In this document: positions 1 through 5,796 of the stretch, piece after piece
How the letters are laid out: each line of letters opens with the position of its first letter
Position numbering within the stretch: the stretch's first letter is position 1
Assembly (NCBI GenBank): GCA_027489835.1
Contig: JAIXZF010000349.1
Location: 1 to 7,291 of the forward strand
Direction: 5' to 3'
Source: Hyphomicrobiales bacterium
GTDB lineage: Bacteria > Pseudomonadota > Alphaproteobacteria > Rhizobiales > Beijerinckiaceae
DNA length: 7,291 nt
Translations under genes and position numbers: made by a program
Notes under the pieces: generated by a model
Told to the model about the DNA's origin: nothing
Seen by the model: the letters and a program-made list of their open reading frames with translations, nothing else
The model's database searches: none

Positions 1-1178
1 ATCAGGTGCAGGTTCGAATCCGCGAGATGGCCGAAGACCACGCTCGTCATGTCGGGCCAGCGCGCGCCGATGTCCGCCTTCACGGCGCCGACCGCCTCGC
101 TCATCCGCCCGATGGGGAACGAGATGTCGAAATTGCCGCCCGGCGGCAGGATGCGCCCATACTCGTAGGGGCTCTCGCGATAGGCCCAGAAGCGCGCCCG
201 GTCCTGCCCTGACTGCGCGATCAGCGCGTCGCGCGCGACGCCCGCATCGAGCTGCGTCGCGAGGAAGTTTTCCAACGCCTCGCGCCCGGCGGCCGTGCCG
301 TCGCCAGGAGTTTCGATCAGGATCGAGAGCGGCTGCGCCTCGTCGAAGGGGCGGGGCAGGCCGAGGCGCTGCACGGCGACGTCGATGAAATCGGCCCACA
401 TCGCCTCGAACACCAGGAGCCCGCCCGGCAGCGAGCGGCCCGCCGCGCGCAGCAGCGAAATGGCATCCTCGACCGAGCCCACCGCCACCAGCGCCGTCTC
501 GATCGACGGCAGCTTTGGATGCAGCCCCAGCACCACCCGCGTCACGATCCCGAGCGTGCCCTCCGAGCCGATGAAGAGCTGCGTCCAGTCATAGCCGGCA
601 TTGTTCTTCAGCATCTTGTTGAGCGAGCGCACGATGCGCCCATCGGGCAGCACCACCTCGAGCCCGAGCACGTTGCGCCGTGTCATGCCGTAGCGGATGA
701 CCTGGTTGCCGCCCGCATTGGTCGCGACATTGCCGCCGATGCTGCAGGAACCGCGGGCGCCCAGGTCGATCCCGCACTGGAAACCTGCCGCCTCTGCCGC
801 GTTCTGGATGACCTGCAGCGGCGTGCCGGCCAGCGCGGTCAGCGTGCCCGCATCCGCGTCCACCTCCTCGACGCCGCTCATGCGCTCCAGCGACAGCGCC
901 ACTTCCGCTTGCAGCGGATGCGATCCGCCGGCCAGCCCGGTCATGCCGCCCTGGGGCACCACGGCCTGGCCATGGGCGTGGCAGATGCCGAGCGCAGCCG
1001 ACACCTGCTCGGTCGTGCGCGGCAGGATCAGCGCCAGCGGCGGCGTGGCCGCGCCCTTGGTTCCGTCCTGCTGGTTGCGCATCGGAATGTCGGCGCCGGT
1101 GCGCACGCAGTCGGCGCCCAACTCGGCCCGCAGCGCGGCCAGCACGTCGCCTGCCAGGGTTTGGTGTCCGCTTGTCAT
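1..1178 (-). CDS. FAD-linked oxidase, D-2-hydroxyglutarate dehydrogenase-like (C-terminus cut by window edge)
   Basis: Predicted flavoenzyme of the GlcD/D2HGDH/D-lactate dehydrogenase family, oxidising a D-2-hydroxy acid to the 2-oxo acid and passing electrons on through FAD. The visible 392 codons show the PCMH-type FAD-binding domain: PQGGMTGLAGG at about residues 75-85, GSCSIGGNVATNAGG at 143-157, NNAGYDW at 192-198 and GSEGTLG at 204-210. This motif set is closest, from memory, to D-2-hydroxyglutarate dehydrogenases. The C-terminal domain contains GHLADSNLHL, whose two histidines (about 384 and 391) match the spacing of metal-binding histidines in D2HGDH; the usual motif is GHxGDGNLH, so two glycines are replaced (A, S). 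Roughly 70-90 residues, including the expected later Glu-His metal ligands, lie beyond the left edge. The ATG at 1178 overlaps the TGA of the V4R gene in an ATGA junction and has a GGAG 8 nt upstream (1187-1190). It is the last visible gene of the operon. The exact substrate is unknown. Confidence 0.9.
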   Translation of the reverse strand, partial: MTSGHQTLAGDVLAALRAELGADCVRTGADIPMRNQQDGTKGAATPPLALILPRTTEQVSAALGICHAHGQAVVPQGGMTGLAGGSHPLQAEVALSLERMSGVEEVDADAGTLTALAGTPLQVIQNAAEAAGFQCGIDLGARGSCSIGGNVATNAGGNQVIRYGMTRRNVLGLEVVLPDGRIVRSLNKMLKNNAGYDWTQLFIGSEGTLGIVTRVVLGLHPKLPSIETALVAVGSVEDAISLLRAAGRSLPGGLLVFEAMWADFIDVAVQRLGLPRPFDEAQPLSILIETPGDGTAAGREALENFLATQLDAGVARDALIAQSGQDRARFWAYRESPYEYGRILPPGGNFDISFPIGRMSEAVGAVKADIGARWPDMTSVVFGHLADSNLHL

Positions 1179-1681
1179 GCCTGGGTCTCCAGCGGCCTCG
1201 CCTCGAAGCGGCAGGTCGGCGAACCCATCGCGGCGCAGATCGTCTCCACGGCGTGCGCGGGCCTGCCGAACACCAGCGTTGCCACGGCCCGCGTCATGCC
1301 GGTGATCGCGGCGCAGACCGGCATGTCCGCCGGGCCAAAACCCATGGCGAAGGGGCTGGCTGTGACGTTCAGGATGAGACGGTCCGGGCTGCGCTCGAAC
1401 TGCCAGCGACCCCAGCCGAGCTGCGGGGCGGAGGCCGCGATGACGTCGAGCAGCATCTCGCCCGTCCCGCCCATGGCCTGATAGGCGCGCGCGGAGTCCG
1501 AGCCTTGCTCGAAGATCGAGGCTTCCAGCGCTTCAAGCGCTAGCGCCCGCTCCAGCCGCGGCAGCCTACGGAATACGCCCATCAGCGCCTCGGGCCGGAT
1601 CAGCATGTAGCGCCGGCTCTGGTCGAACCAGGCGCCGGCCTGTTCGTCGAGCTGCAATCGGTCGCGGAAGGACTGGCTCAT
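1175..1681 (-). CDS. Stand-alone V4R (4-vinyl reductase) domain protein
   Basis: A 168-residue soluble protein made almost entirely of a V4R domain, the fold found in bacteriochlorophyll 4-vinyl reductase BchJ and in the ligand-binding domain of XylR/DmpR/PoxR/MopR regulators. It has no DNA-binding or ATPase domain and no signal peptide or membrane segment. The diagnostic C-terminal part runs from C123 through ETICAAMGSPTC (146-157). C123, E146, C149 and C157 reproduce exactly the C-x22-E-x2-C-x7-C spacing of the MopR zinc ligands (C155, E178, C181, C189, recalled from the literature). Tryptophans at 90 and 93 sit in the usual glycine/tryptophan-rich strand before the domain core. The ATG at 1681 lies 4 bp after the aldolase stop, and the TGA overlaps the next start, so it is an integral operon member; its Shine-Dalgarno sequence is weak (GGGAA). 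Function in the pathway is not known; ligand binding or sensing of an aromatic/hydrophobic compound is an inference. The frame is open upstream to 2032, but that part overlaps the aldolase and is spurious. Confidence 0.85.
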   Translation of the reverse strand: MSQSFRDRLQLDEQAGAWFDQSRRYMLIRPEALMGVFRRLPRLERALALEALEASIFEQGSDSARAYQAMGGTGEMLLDVIAASAPQLGWGRWQFERSPDRLILNVTASPFAMGFGPADMPVCAAITGMTRAVATLVFGRPAHAVETICAAMGSPTCRFEARPLETQA

Positions 1682-1685
1682 CGCG

Positions 1686-2492
1686 TCAGTTCCCGATCCG
1701 TGCGGGCGGCGTGGCCGAGGCCACTTCGGCAGCGGCAGGCCGGGGCGCGCCGAAGCCCGCCGAGGCCTGGTTGAAGCCCCGCGCCAGCAGATCCATGTCG
1801 TTGGCGATGACGACCATCCGGTAGCCCTGCGAGCGGCGCATCTTCGCGACATCGAGGCTGGGCGTGAACACGCCGCATGGCGTCCAGGCCGCCTTGCAGG
1901 CGCGGTGCACGTCGGCGCAGGCCACCGAATGGTCATGGTGCATCTCGGGAAACACGCCGATGGAGAGCGAGAGGTCGCCAGTGCCGATGAAGACCATGTC
2001 GACGCCCTCGACGCGGGCGATGGCCTCGGCATTCTTCACGCCCCTGGCCGTCTCGATCATCACCATCACGACCAGCTTGTCGGCGCCCGCCACGTAGCCG
2101 ACGAAATCAGCGAGGGGCCTCAGGCCCCCGCCCGAGCGCTCGCCATGGGGCGGGAAGCGCGCGGCGGCCACGGCCTTCTTCGCCTGCTTGGCGGTTTCGA
2201 CGAGGGGCACGATGACGCCCTCGGCGCCCGCGTCCAGCGCCATGCCGATGGCGTATGGCGTGTTCTCGGCCGTGCGCACGAGGACGGGAATCTCGGGCGG
2301 CACGATGCCGATGGCGGCCTCGAGCTCCTTGCGCTCCCAGAGCCCGTGCTGGAGGTCGAGCACGATGGCGTCCGGCTTGGCGCGCGCGGCGACCTCGACG
2401 ATCGCGGCCGAGCCCAGGGCGAGCCAGGCCACGCCGAGGCACTTGCCGGAGGCGATCTTGTAGCGGAGCGTGGCACGGTGCGGATCGAACAT
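1686..2492 (-). CDS. HpcH/HpaI family class II (metal-dependent) aldolase
   Basis: A 268-residue TIM-barrel aldolase of the HpcH/HpaI/citrate-lyase-beta superfamily. Members reversibly cleave 4-hydroxy-2-oxo acids to pyruvate (or a related 2-oxo acid) plus an aldehyde. Key residues by analogy with E. coli HpaI: H49 in LDLQHG (general base region), R73 in LVRTAE, D87 in ALDAGAEGVIVPLVET (His-Asp partner), and metal ligands E147 in MIETARG and D173 in GTGDLS. The loop PPHGERSGGG at 114-123 is the family's PPxGxRG-type loop. Position 48 is Gln where HpaI has Glu (EH becomes QH), a variation that may mark a subfamily. The last 25 or so residues are Ala/Pro-rich and lie outside the barrel. Length is normal for the family (about 250-270). 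The ATG is 2 bp after the flavin-reductase stop, which suggests translational coupling; the Shine-Dalgarno sequence is poor. The substrate cannot be predicted from sequence alone. Confidence 0.9.
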   Translation of the reverse strand: MFDPHRATLRYKIASGKCLGVAWLALGSAAIVEVAARAKPDAIVLDLQHGLWERKELEAAIGIVPPEIPVLVRTAENTPYAIGMALDAGAEGVIVPLVETAKQAKKAVAAARFPPHGERSGGGLRPLADFVGYVAGADKLVVMVMIETARGVKNAEAIARVEGVDMVFIGTGDLSLSIGVFPEMHHDHSVACADVHRACKAAWTPCGVFTPSLDVAKMRRSQGYRMVVIANDMDLLARGFNQASAGFGAPRPAAAEVASATPPARIGN

Positions 2493-2494
2493 GG

Positions 2495-3007
2495 TCAGCC
2501 CATCGTCCGGTAATGGCCGTCATGGTAGAGGAGCGGCGCGTTCATCGGATGCGCGAACCGCACGTCGATCACCTCCCCGATGACGATGTGATGGGTCGAC
2601 CAATCGCTGACCTGGGCCACGACGCATTCGAAGGACACGTTCGCGCCGCCCAGCAGCGGAACGTCCCGCTCCGAGCGGAACCAGCCGCCGAAGGCGAAGC
2701 GGGCCACACCTTTCGCGACGCGCTGGCCGCCGAAGGCCTGCGCCACCTCCTGCTGATCAGCCGAAAGCAGGTTGACCGAAAAATGCGCCCCCACCACGAG
2801 CGTGCTGGCGATGCTGCTGGACCGGTTGACGCAGACCAGCAGCGAGGGCGGATCGGCCGACAGCGAGGTCACCGCGGTGGCCGTCAGCCCGAGCGGCGCG
2901 CCGTCCGCGCCATTGGCGGCGACGACGGAGACCGCGCCGGGCAGCCCGCGCATGCCCTGCCGGAAGGCGGCGCCCGAAGCGCGCATCAAGGCGTCGGCGG
3001 CGCTCAT
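2495..3007 (-). CDS. Flavin reductase domain protein (RutF/HpaC-like), partner of the LLM oxygenase
   Basis: A 170-residue flavin:NAD(P)H oxidoreductase of the flavin_Reduct family, with the length typical of HpaC and RutF. It should reduce free FMN or FAD with NAD(P)H and hand it to the oxygenase encoded just upstream. Recognisable segments: LPGAVSVVAANG at 22-33, GLTATAVTSLSADPPSLLVCVNRSS around 40-64 (the flavin-binding core, similar in recalled HpaC), FSVNLLSADQQ near 76-86, FGG at 92-94, and the C-terminal THH...GEVIDVRF with the terminal HDGHY. There is no signal peptide, so it is cytosolic. Its ATG at 3007 overlaps the stop of the LLM gene in an ATGA junction. A two-component monooxygenase pairing is strongly supported by adjacency. 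Whether FMN or FAD is used, and NADH or NADPH, cannot be read from the sequence. Confidence 0.92.
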   Translation of the reverse strand: MSAADALMRASGAAFRQGMRGLPGAVSVVAANGADGAPLGLTATAVTSLSADPPSLLVCVNRSSSIASTLVVGAHFSVNLLSADQQEVAQAFGGQRVAKGVARFAFGGWFRSERDVPLLGGANVSFECVVAQVSDWSTHHIVIGEVIDVRFAHPMNAPLLYHDGHYRTMG

Positions 3008-4101
3008 GACACCCTGAGCCCGGCCTGCTTCATCAGCGGCAGCACCCTGTCGCAGAAGAAAGGCAGCTCGTAGGTGTAGTTGACGAAGGTGAGGGCCGCG
3101 CCGGCATAGCCCTGCGTTGAAATGGCCTGCAGCGTCTCCACGATGCGTTCGGGTGTGCCCACCAGCGGGAACGACCCCGCGCCGCCGGCGAAGCGCTTGC
3201 GGTACTTGTCGAAGGCGCCCTTGTCATGGGAGTTCGCGAACTCCTTCTTCGAGGCCATGTGGTAGTCGACGGCGGCATGGTCCGCCTCGGTCACGGCGTA
3301 CTTTTGGTAGTAATCCTCGGCCTCCGCCTGCGTCTCGCGGCACACCACATGGCACACCGTGTAGATGCCGACCTCGCGGCCGACCTTGGCGGAGCGCTCC
3401 TTGATGTCCGCGACATGGCGCTGCCCGTCTTCCAGCTCTGCAAAGGTCGAGAACAGGAAGTCGCAATGCTTCGCCGCGAAGTCGCGTCCCGGCGGGCCGA
3501 AGGCAGCGTTCATGGTGACGGGGCGGGGCGCCTGCACGCTGGCGGGCCGGCTGACGACGCCCTTGAGGTTGTAGTGCTTGCCCTCGAAGTCGAAGGGTTG
3601 GGCGGTGCCGTAGCAGCGCTCGACGATGTCGATCCACTCGCCCGCCTGCCCATAAGCGTCGTCGCCGAGCCTGACGCCGAACATGGCGAACTCGTCCGGG
3701 TTCCAGCCGCAGACGATGTTGAGCCCGGCCCGGCCGCCGGAGATGTGGTCCACCGTCGCCAGCGCCTTGGCGGCGTAGACCGGATGCACGATCGGCACGT
3801 GCACGGTCATGAACAGGCCGATGCGCTGCGTGGCGGCCGCCAGGCCCGCCGCCCAGGTGAAGGTCTCGAAGGAATGCTCGCGCACGCGGTTCTTGCCGCC
3901 GAAGCCGCGCCAGCGCGCGATGGGCAGGAGGAACTCCAGGCCCGCTCGGTCGGCGATGCCCGCGGCGTTGAGGTTGTCGTCCCAGCGCGCGCGCCAGCGC
4001 TCGGGCACGTCGGTGATGGCGAGCCCGCCATCGGCATTGGACGAGAACACGCCGAGCTTGAAGCGGTTGGGACCTTTCAGGGGATGCGGCTTGATCGACA
4101 T
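3004..4101 (-). CDS. LLM class flavin-dependent oxygenase, RutA-like
   Basis: A 365-residue luciferase-like monooxygenase using reduced flavin from the neighbouring reductase and O2. It is close to the pyrimidine oxygenase RutA in several blocks: RGFGGK at 65-70, the ESFT/AGLAA-like block FETFTWAAGLAAAT (78-91), and GRAGLNIVCGW ending near 133. Aligned from memory to E. coli RutA, T99 and N128 fall on Thr105 and Asn134, residues reported to shape the O2 site for flavin-N5-oxide chemistry. The C-terminal LVGTPERIVETLQ is the usual LLM helix. The rut partners RutB-RutE are absent, so uracil is not an obvious substrate. Start choice: an in-frame GTG at 4107 overlaps the regulator's TGA, but the AAGG/GGCGGG tract at 4107-4114 places AAGG 9 nt before the ATG at 4101 and only 3 nt before the GTG, so the ATG is preferred. 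The gene overlaps the flavin reductase by 4 bp. Confidence 0.92.
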   Translation of the reverse strand: MSIKPHPLKGPNRFKLGVFSSNADGGLAITDVPERWRARWDDNLNAAGIADRAGLEFLLPIARWRGFGGKNRVREHSFETFTWAAGLAAATQRIGLFMTVHVPIVHPVYAAKALATVDHISGGRAGLNIVCGWNPDEFAMFGVRLGDDAYGQAGEWIDIVERCYGTAQPFDFEGKHYNLKGVVSRPASVQAPRPVTMNAAFGPPGRDFAAKHCDFLFSTFAELEDGQRHVADIKERSAKVGREVGIYTVCHVVCRETQAEAEDYYQKYAVTEADHAAVDYHMASKKEFANSHDKGAFDKYRKRFAGGAGSFPLVGTPERIVETLQAISTQGYAGAALTFVNYTYELPFFCDRVLPLMKQAGLRVS

Positions 4102-4103
4102 CG

Positions 4104-4856
4104 TCACCCGCCTTGCGCGGAGGTTGCGGCCCGGCCGACGTGAGCCGGCCCGCTCTCGCGCTCCAGTTCCGCCTTGCGGACCGAGAAGAAGGCCTGCTCG
4201 GCCGCCTCCATGAAATCGAACATGTGCGCCGCCGCCGCCTTCGCGTCGCGGTCGAGGAAGGCGCGGTAGAGTCCTTCGAGGCCCGCCGCGACCACGGCCC
4301 GCGTCTTCGGGTCTATCAGCGTGCCGAGCCGCACGGTCTGCACATGGTCAACGAAGCGCGCGATTGTGGTGGCGAGGCGCTCATTGCGCACGGCGCCGAG
4401 CCAGGCGGCGCGGAAGGCGATGTTGGACAGGATCAGCCGCTCGATGTCGTCGCTTGCCGCTGCCGCCCTGGCCTCGACGATGGCGGCGGTCAGCCTGTCC
4501 TGATCCGCCCGGCTGAGGTCGCGCGCGGCGTTGGCGGCGGCGCGGGGCTCCAGCAGCTTGCGCACCTCGAAGATGTCGCGGATGTCCTCGAGCGACAGCC
4601 GCGGCGTCACGAAGCCCCTGGTCGTGCCGACGAGATAGCCCTCATTGGCCAGCCTGAGCAGCGCCTCGCGGGCCGGCATGCGGGAGGTGCCGTATTCGGC
4701 CGCGATCTCGACATCGACGAGACGGCCGTCCTGGTCGATCTCGCAGCGCTGCAGCCGCGTTCGCAGGTCGAGGTAGATCCGCTCGCTCAGATTGTCGTTG
4801 CGCGGCAGCCGCCGTGGCAACGTGGATCCGTCAGCCGCTGGAGACGTGTTCCGCAT
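4104..4856 (-). CDS. GntR family transcriptional regulator, FCD (FadR-type) subfamily
   Basis: A 250-residue regulator and first gene of the operon, most likely a local repressor responding to a pathway compound. The N-terminal winged helix-turn-helix covers about residues 24-84, with the recognition segment GTSRMPAREALLRLANEGYL (57-75 region), the GntR hallmark. The all-helical FCD domain covers about 90-222 and begins with the FEVRKLLEPRAA signature. The metal site of typical FCD domains (Asp-x3-His, then two later His) is not present: the first motif reads N145-x3-R149, and at the expected later positions I find no histidine. The C-terminal 25 residues look disordered. The ATG at 4856 has no Shine-Dalgarno sequence, and a candidate promoter places transcription start at about the start codon, so the mRNA may be leaderless. 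The TGA at 4104-4106 is within 3 bp of the LLM ATG. Confidence 0.93.
   Translation of the reverse strand: MRNTSPAADGSTLPRRLPRNDNLSERIYLDLRTRLQRCEIDQDGRLVDVEIAAEYGTSRMPAREALLRLANEGYLVGTTRGFVTPRLSLEDIRDIFEVRKLLEPRAAANAARDLSRADQDRLTAAIVEARAAAASDDIERLILSNIAFRAAWLGAVRNERLATTIARFVDHVQTVRLGTLIDPKTRAVVAAGLEGLYRAFLDRDAKAAAAHMFDFMEAAEQAFFSVRKAELERESGPAHVGRAATSAQGG
4107..4114 (-). promoter_or_regulatory. Ribosome binding site of the LLM oxygenase gene
   Basis: On the minus strand the sequence is AAGGCGGG followed by TGACG and the ATG at 4101. AAGG has 9 nt of spacing to this ATG but only 3 nt to the alternative GTG at 4107, which itself lies in the tract. The site sits inside the last codons of the regulator gene, consistent with translational coupling. 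Confidence 0.5.
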
Positions 4857-4871
4857 ACTGTATACGGTACG
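4854..4871. promoter_or_regulatory. Candidate operator for the GntR/FCD regulator
   Basis: An imperfect 18-bp palindrome, CATACTGTATACGGTACG, is centred on GTATAC (4860-4865); four of six flanking positions are symmetric. FadR-subfamily operators generally contain a GT-N(0-3)-AC core, which this fits. It includes the start codon of the regulator and the predicted -10 region, a position suited to autorepression of the whole operon. Only one such site is evident in the intergenic region. The assignment is inferred from position and symmetry. Confidence 0.45.
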
Positions 4872-4893
4872 AGCCTGCGATCCGTGGCGTCAA
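4864..4893 (-). promoter_or_regulatory. Candidate sigma-70-type promoter of the catabolic operon
   Basis: On the minus strand TTGACG (4888-4893) matches the -35 consensus at five of six positions. An 18-nt spacer separates it from TACCGT (4864-4869), a weak -10 with three of six matches. Transcription would begin near 4856-4858, essentially at the ATG of the regulator. A better-looking TATACA lies 5 nt further on but would need a 23-nt spacer, which is too long. The -10 and the candidate operator overlap. Confidence 0.35.
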
Positions 4894-4920
4894 GGGCCGC
4901 CTGCCGGTGCTTGCTGGCCC

Positions 4921-4983
4921 GGCGCCGCATCGCGGCGGCCGGGCCTCGGCCCCTTTCGGCCGCCGCAAGCCGGCGGCGGCGCC
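4921..4983 (-). terminator. Nested GC-rich hairpin after the YkuD gene, possible terminator
   Basis: Two nested perfect inverted repeats: inner 10-bp arms 4932-4941 and 4957-4966 around a 15-nt loop, and outer 8-bp arms 4921-4928 and 4976-4983. The structure begins 6 bp after the stop codon of the upstream minus-strand gene, where an intrinsic terminator would be expected. There is no U-run after the stem in the minus-strand transcript, so it may act as a Rho-dependent or RNA-stabilising 3' hairpin instead. It also lies just upstream of the operon promoter and could insulate it. Confidence 0.45.
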
Positions 4984-4988
4984 ACAGG

Positions 4989-5672
4989 TCAGGCCGGCAG
5001 CACGATCACCTTGGTTTTGACCGGCGTGCGGTCGTAAAGATCGATCATGTCCTGCGTCAGTAGGCCGGTGCAGCCGCTAGTGATGTTGTTGCCGATCGTC
5101 TCGGGATCGCTCGTGGCGTAGATCGTGTAGAGCGTGTAGGCGCCCTTCTGGTAGAGATAGAGCGTGCGTGCGCCGAGCGGATTGTCCGGGCCGCCGGGCA
5201 TCCCGCGGGCGTATTTCGCCGCCTCGGGCTGGCGCTTGATCATTTCCCTTGGCGGCGTCCAGGTTGGCCATTCGGCCTTGCGGCCGATATAGGCCTCGCC
5301 ATGCCACAGGAAGCCTTCGCGCCCGACATTGGCGCCGTAGCGCGTGGCCTTGCCCTCGCCCTCGACGCGGTAGACGTGGTAGTTGCCGGGGTCGACGACG
5401 ATCGTGCCCGGAGCCTCGTCCGAGGCATAGGCTACGACCTGCCGGAAGTATTTGGGGTCCACCTTGCTGAGGTCGACGGCCGGAATGGGGAAACGCTTGT
5501 CGGGCGCTGCCGCGTAGAGCCTTTCCGCCTCGGCCCGGCTGAGGCCGTCGGGCGTCACGCACCCCGCCAACGCCAGCGAGCCGAGGCTCGCCGCCGAACC
5601 GGCCAGAAGCGAGCGCCGGCTTAGCCCCGCATGGCGTGCCGCGCCTGCGGCTTCATTGCTGGTGATCGTCAT
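4989..5672 (-). CDS. Exported YkuD-family (L,D-transpeptidase-like) protein with altered active-site motif
   Basis: A 227-residue envelope protein. The N-terminus has a twin-arginine motif (LSRRSLL, RR at 19-20), a hydrophobic stretch and a lipobox LAGC with Cys38, so it is a predicted Tat-exported lipoprotein or cleaved periplasmic protein. The rest is a YkuD domain of the Rhizobiales-type family: AEWPTWTPPREMI at about 133-145, MPGGPDNPLGARTLYLY at 158-174, and SGCTGLL at 199-205 with the nucleophilic Cys201. YkuD transpeptidases form 3-3 crosslinks in peptidoglycan or attach proteins to it. The canonical HG-x(n)-SxGCxR motif is changed: the expected His-Gly reads Tyr185-Ala186 and the expected Arg after the Cys reads Gly203. 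Catalysis is therefore uncertain. The ATG at 5672 has GGGAAG 6 nt upstream (5679-5684). It is transcribed in the same direction as the operon below but separated by 132 bp including a hairpin, so it is probably an independent unit. Confidence 0.9.
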   Translation of the reverse strand: MTITSNEAAGAARHAGLSRRSLLAGSAASLGSLALAGCVTPDGLSRAEAERLYAAAPDKRFPIPAVDLSKVDPKYFRQVVAYASDEAPGTIVVDPGNYHVYRVEGEGKATRYGANVGREGFLWHGEAYIGRKAEWPTWTPPREMIKRQPEAAKYARGMPGGPDNPLGARTLYLYQKGAYTLYTIYATSDPETIGNNITSGCTGLLTQDMIDLYDRTPVKTKVIVLPA

Positions 5673-5796
5673 GTCGAACTTCCCGTCTCGAGCCGGATTG
5701 ACACCGGCGGAACGCCACTAAACACACATCAAGGCCGGACATTGTCCTCCCGCGCGAGGCTTGGCAAGTTCGGGCCGTTGCGGGCGCCTTCGCTTT

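Noticed and set aside
519..1481. 320-codon open frame on the plus strand
   Set aside because: It is antisense to the FAD oxidase and V4R genes, is rich in Arg/His/Gln with no recognisable domain, and is a product of high-GC codon bias.
1682..2032. N-terminal extension of the V4R frame upstream of 1681
   Set aside because: It overlaps the aldolase gene out of frame and is Arg/Ser/Pro-rich; the V4R domain begins after the ATG at 1681.
4102..4107. GTG start at 4107 for the LLM oxygenase
   Set aside because: It would overlap the regulator stop as GTGA, but the AAGG tract is only 3 nt away; the ATG two codons later has normal spacing. The GTG remains possible.
3226..4143. 305-codon open frame on the plus strand
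   Set aside because: It lies antisense to the well-supported LLM oxygenase; composition is typical of a mirror frame and no motif is visible.
4113..5063. 316-codon open frame on the plus strand
   Set aside because: It crosses the GntR gene, the operon promoter and the hairpin; there is no domain, and the wHTH/FCD gene on the other strand is clear.
5709..5730. GGAAC resembling the -35 of the alphaproteobacterial general stress sigma factor EcfG
   Set aside because: No CGTT-like -10 is found 16-17 nt downstream.
5653..5742. 29-codon upstream ORF on the minus strand overlapping the YkuD start, with GGGAGG before its ATG
   Set aside because: The Shine-Dalgarno to ATG gap is only 3 nt, the peptide has no feature, and such short frames are expected by chance; conservation would be needed.
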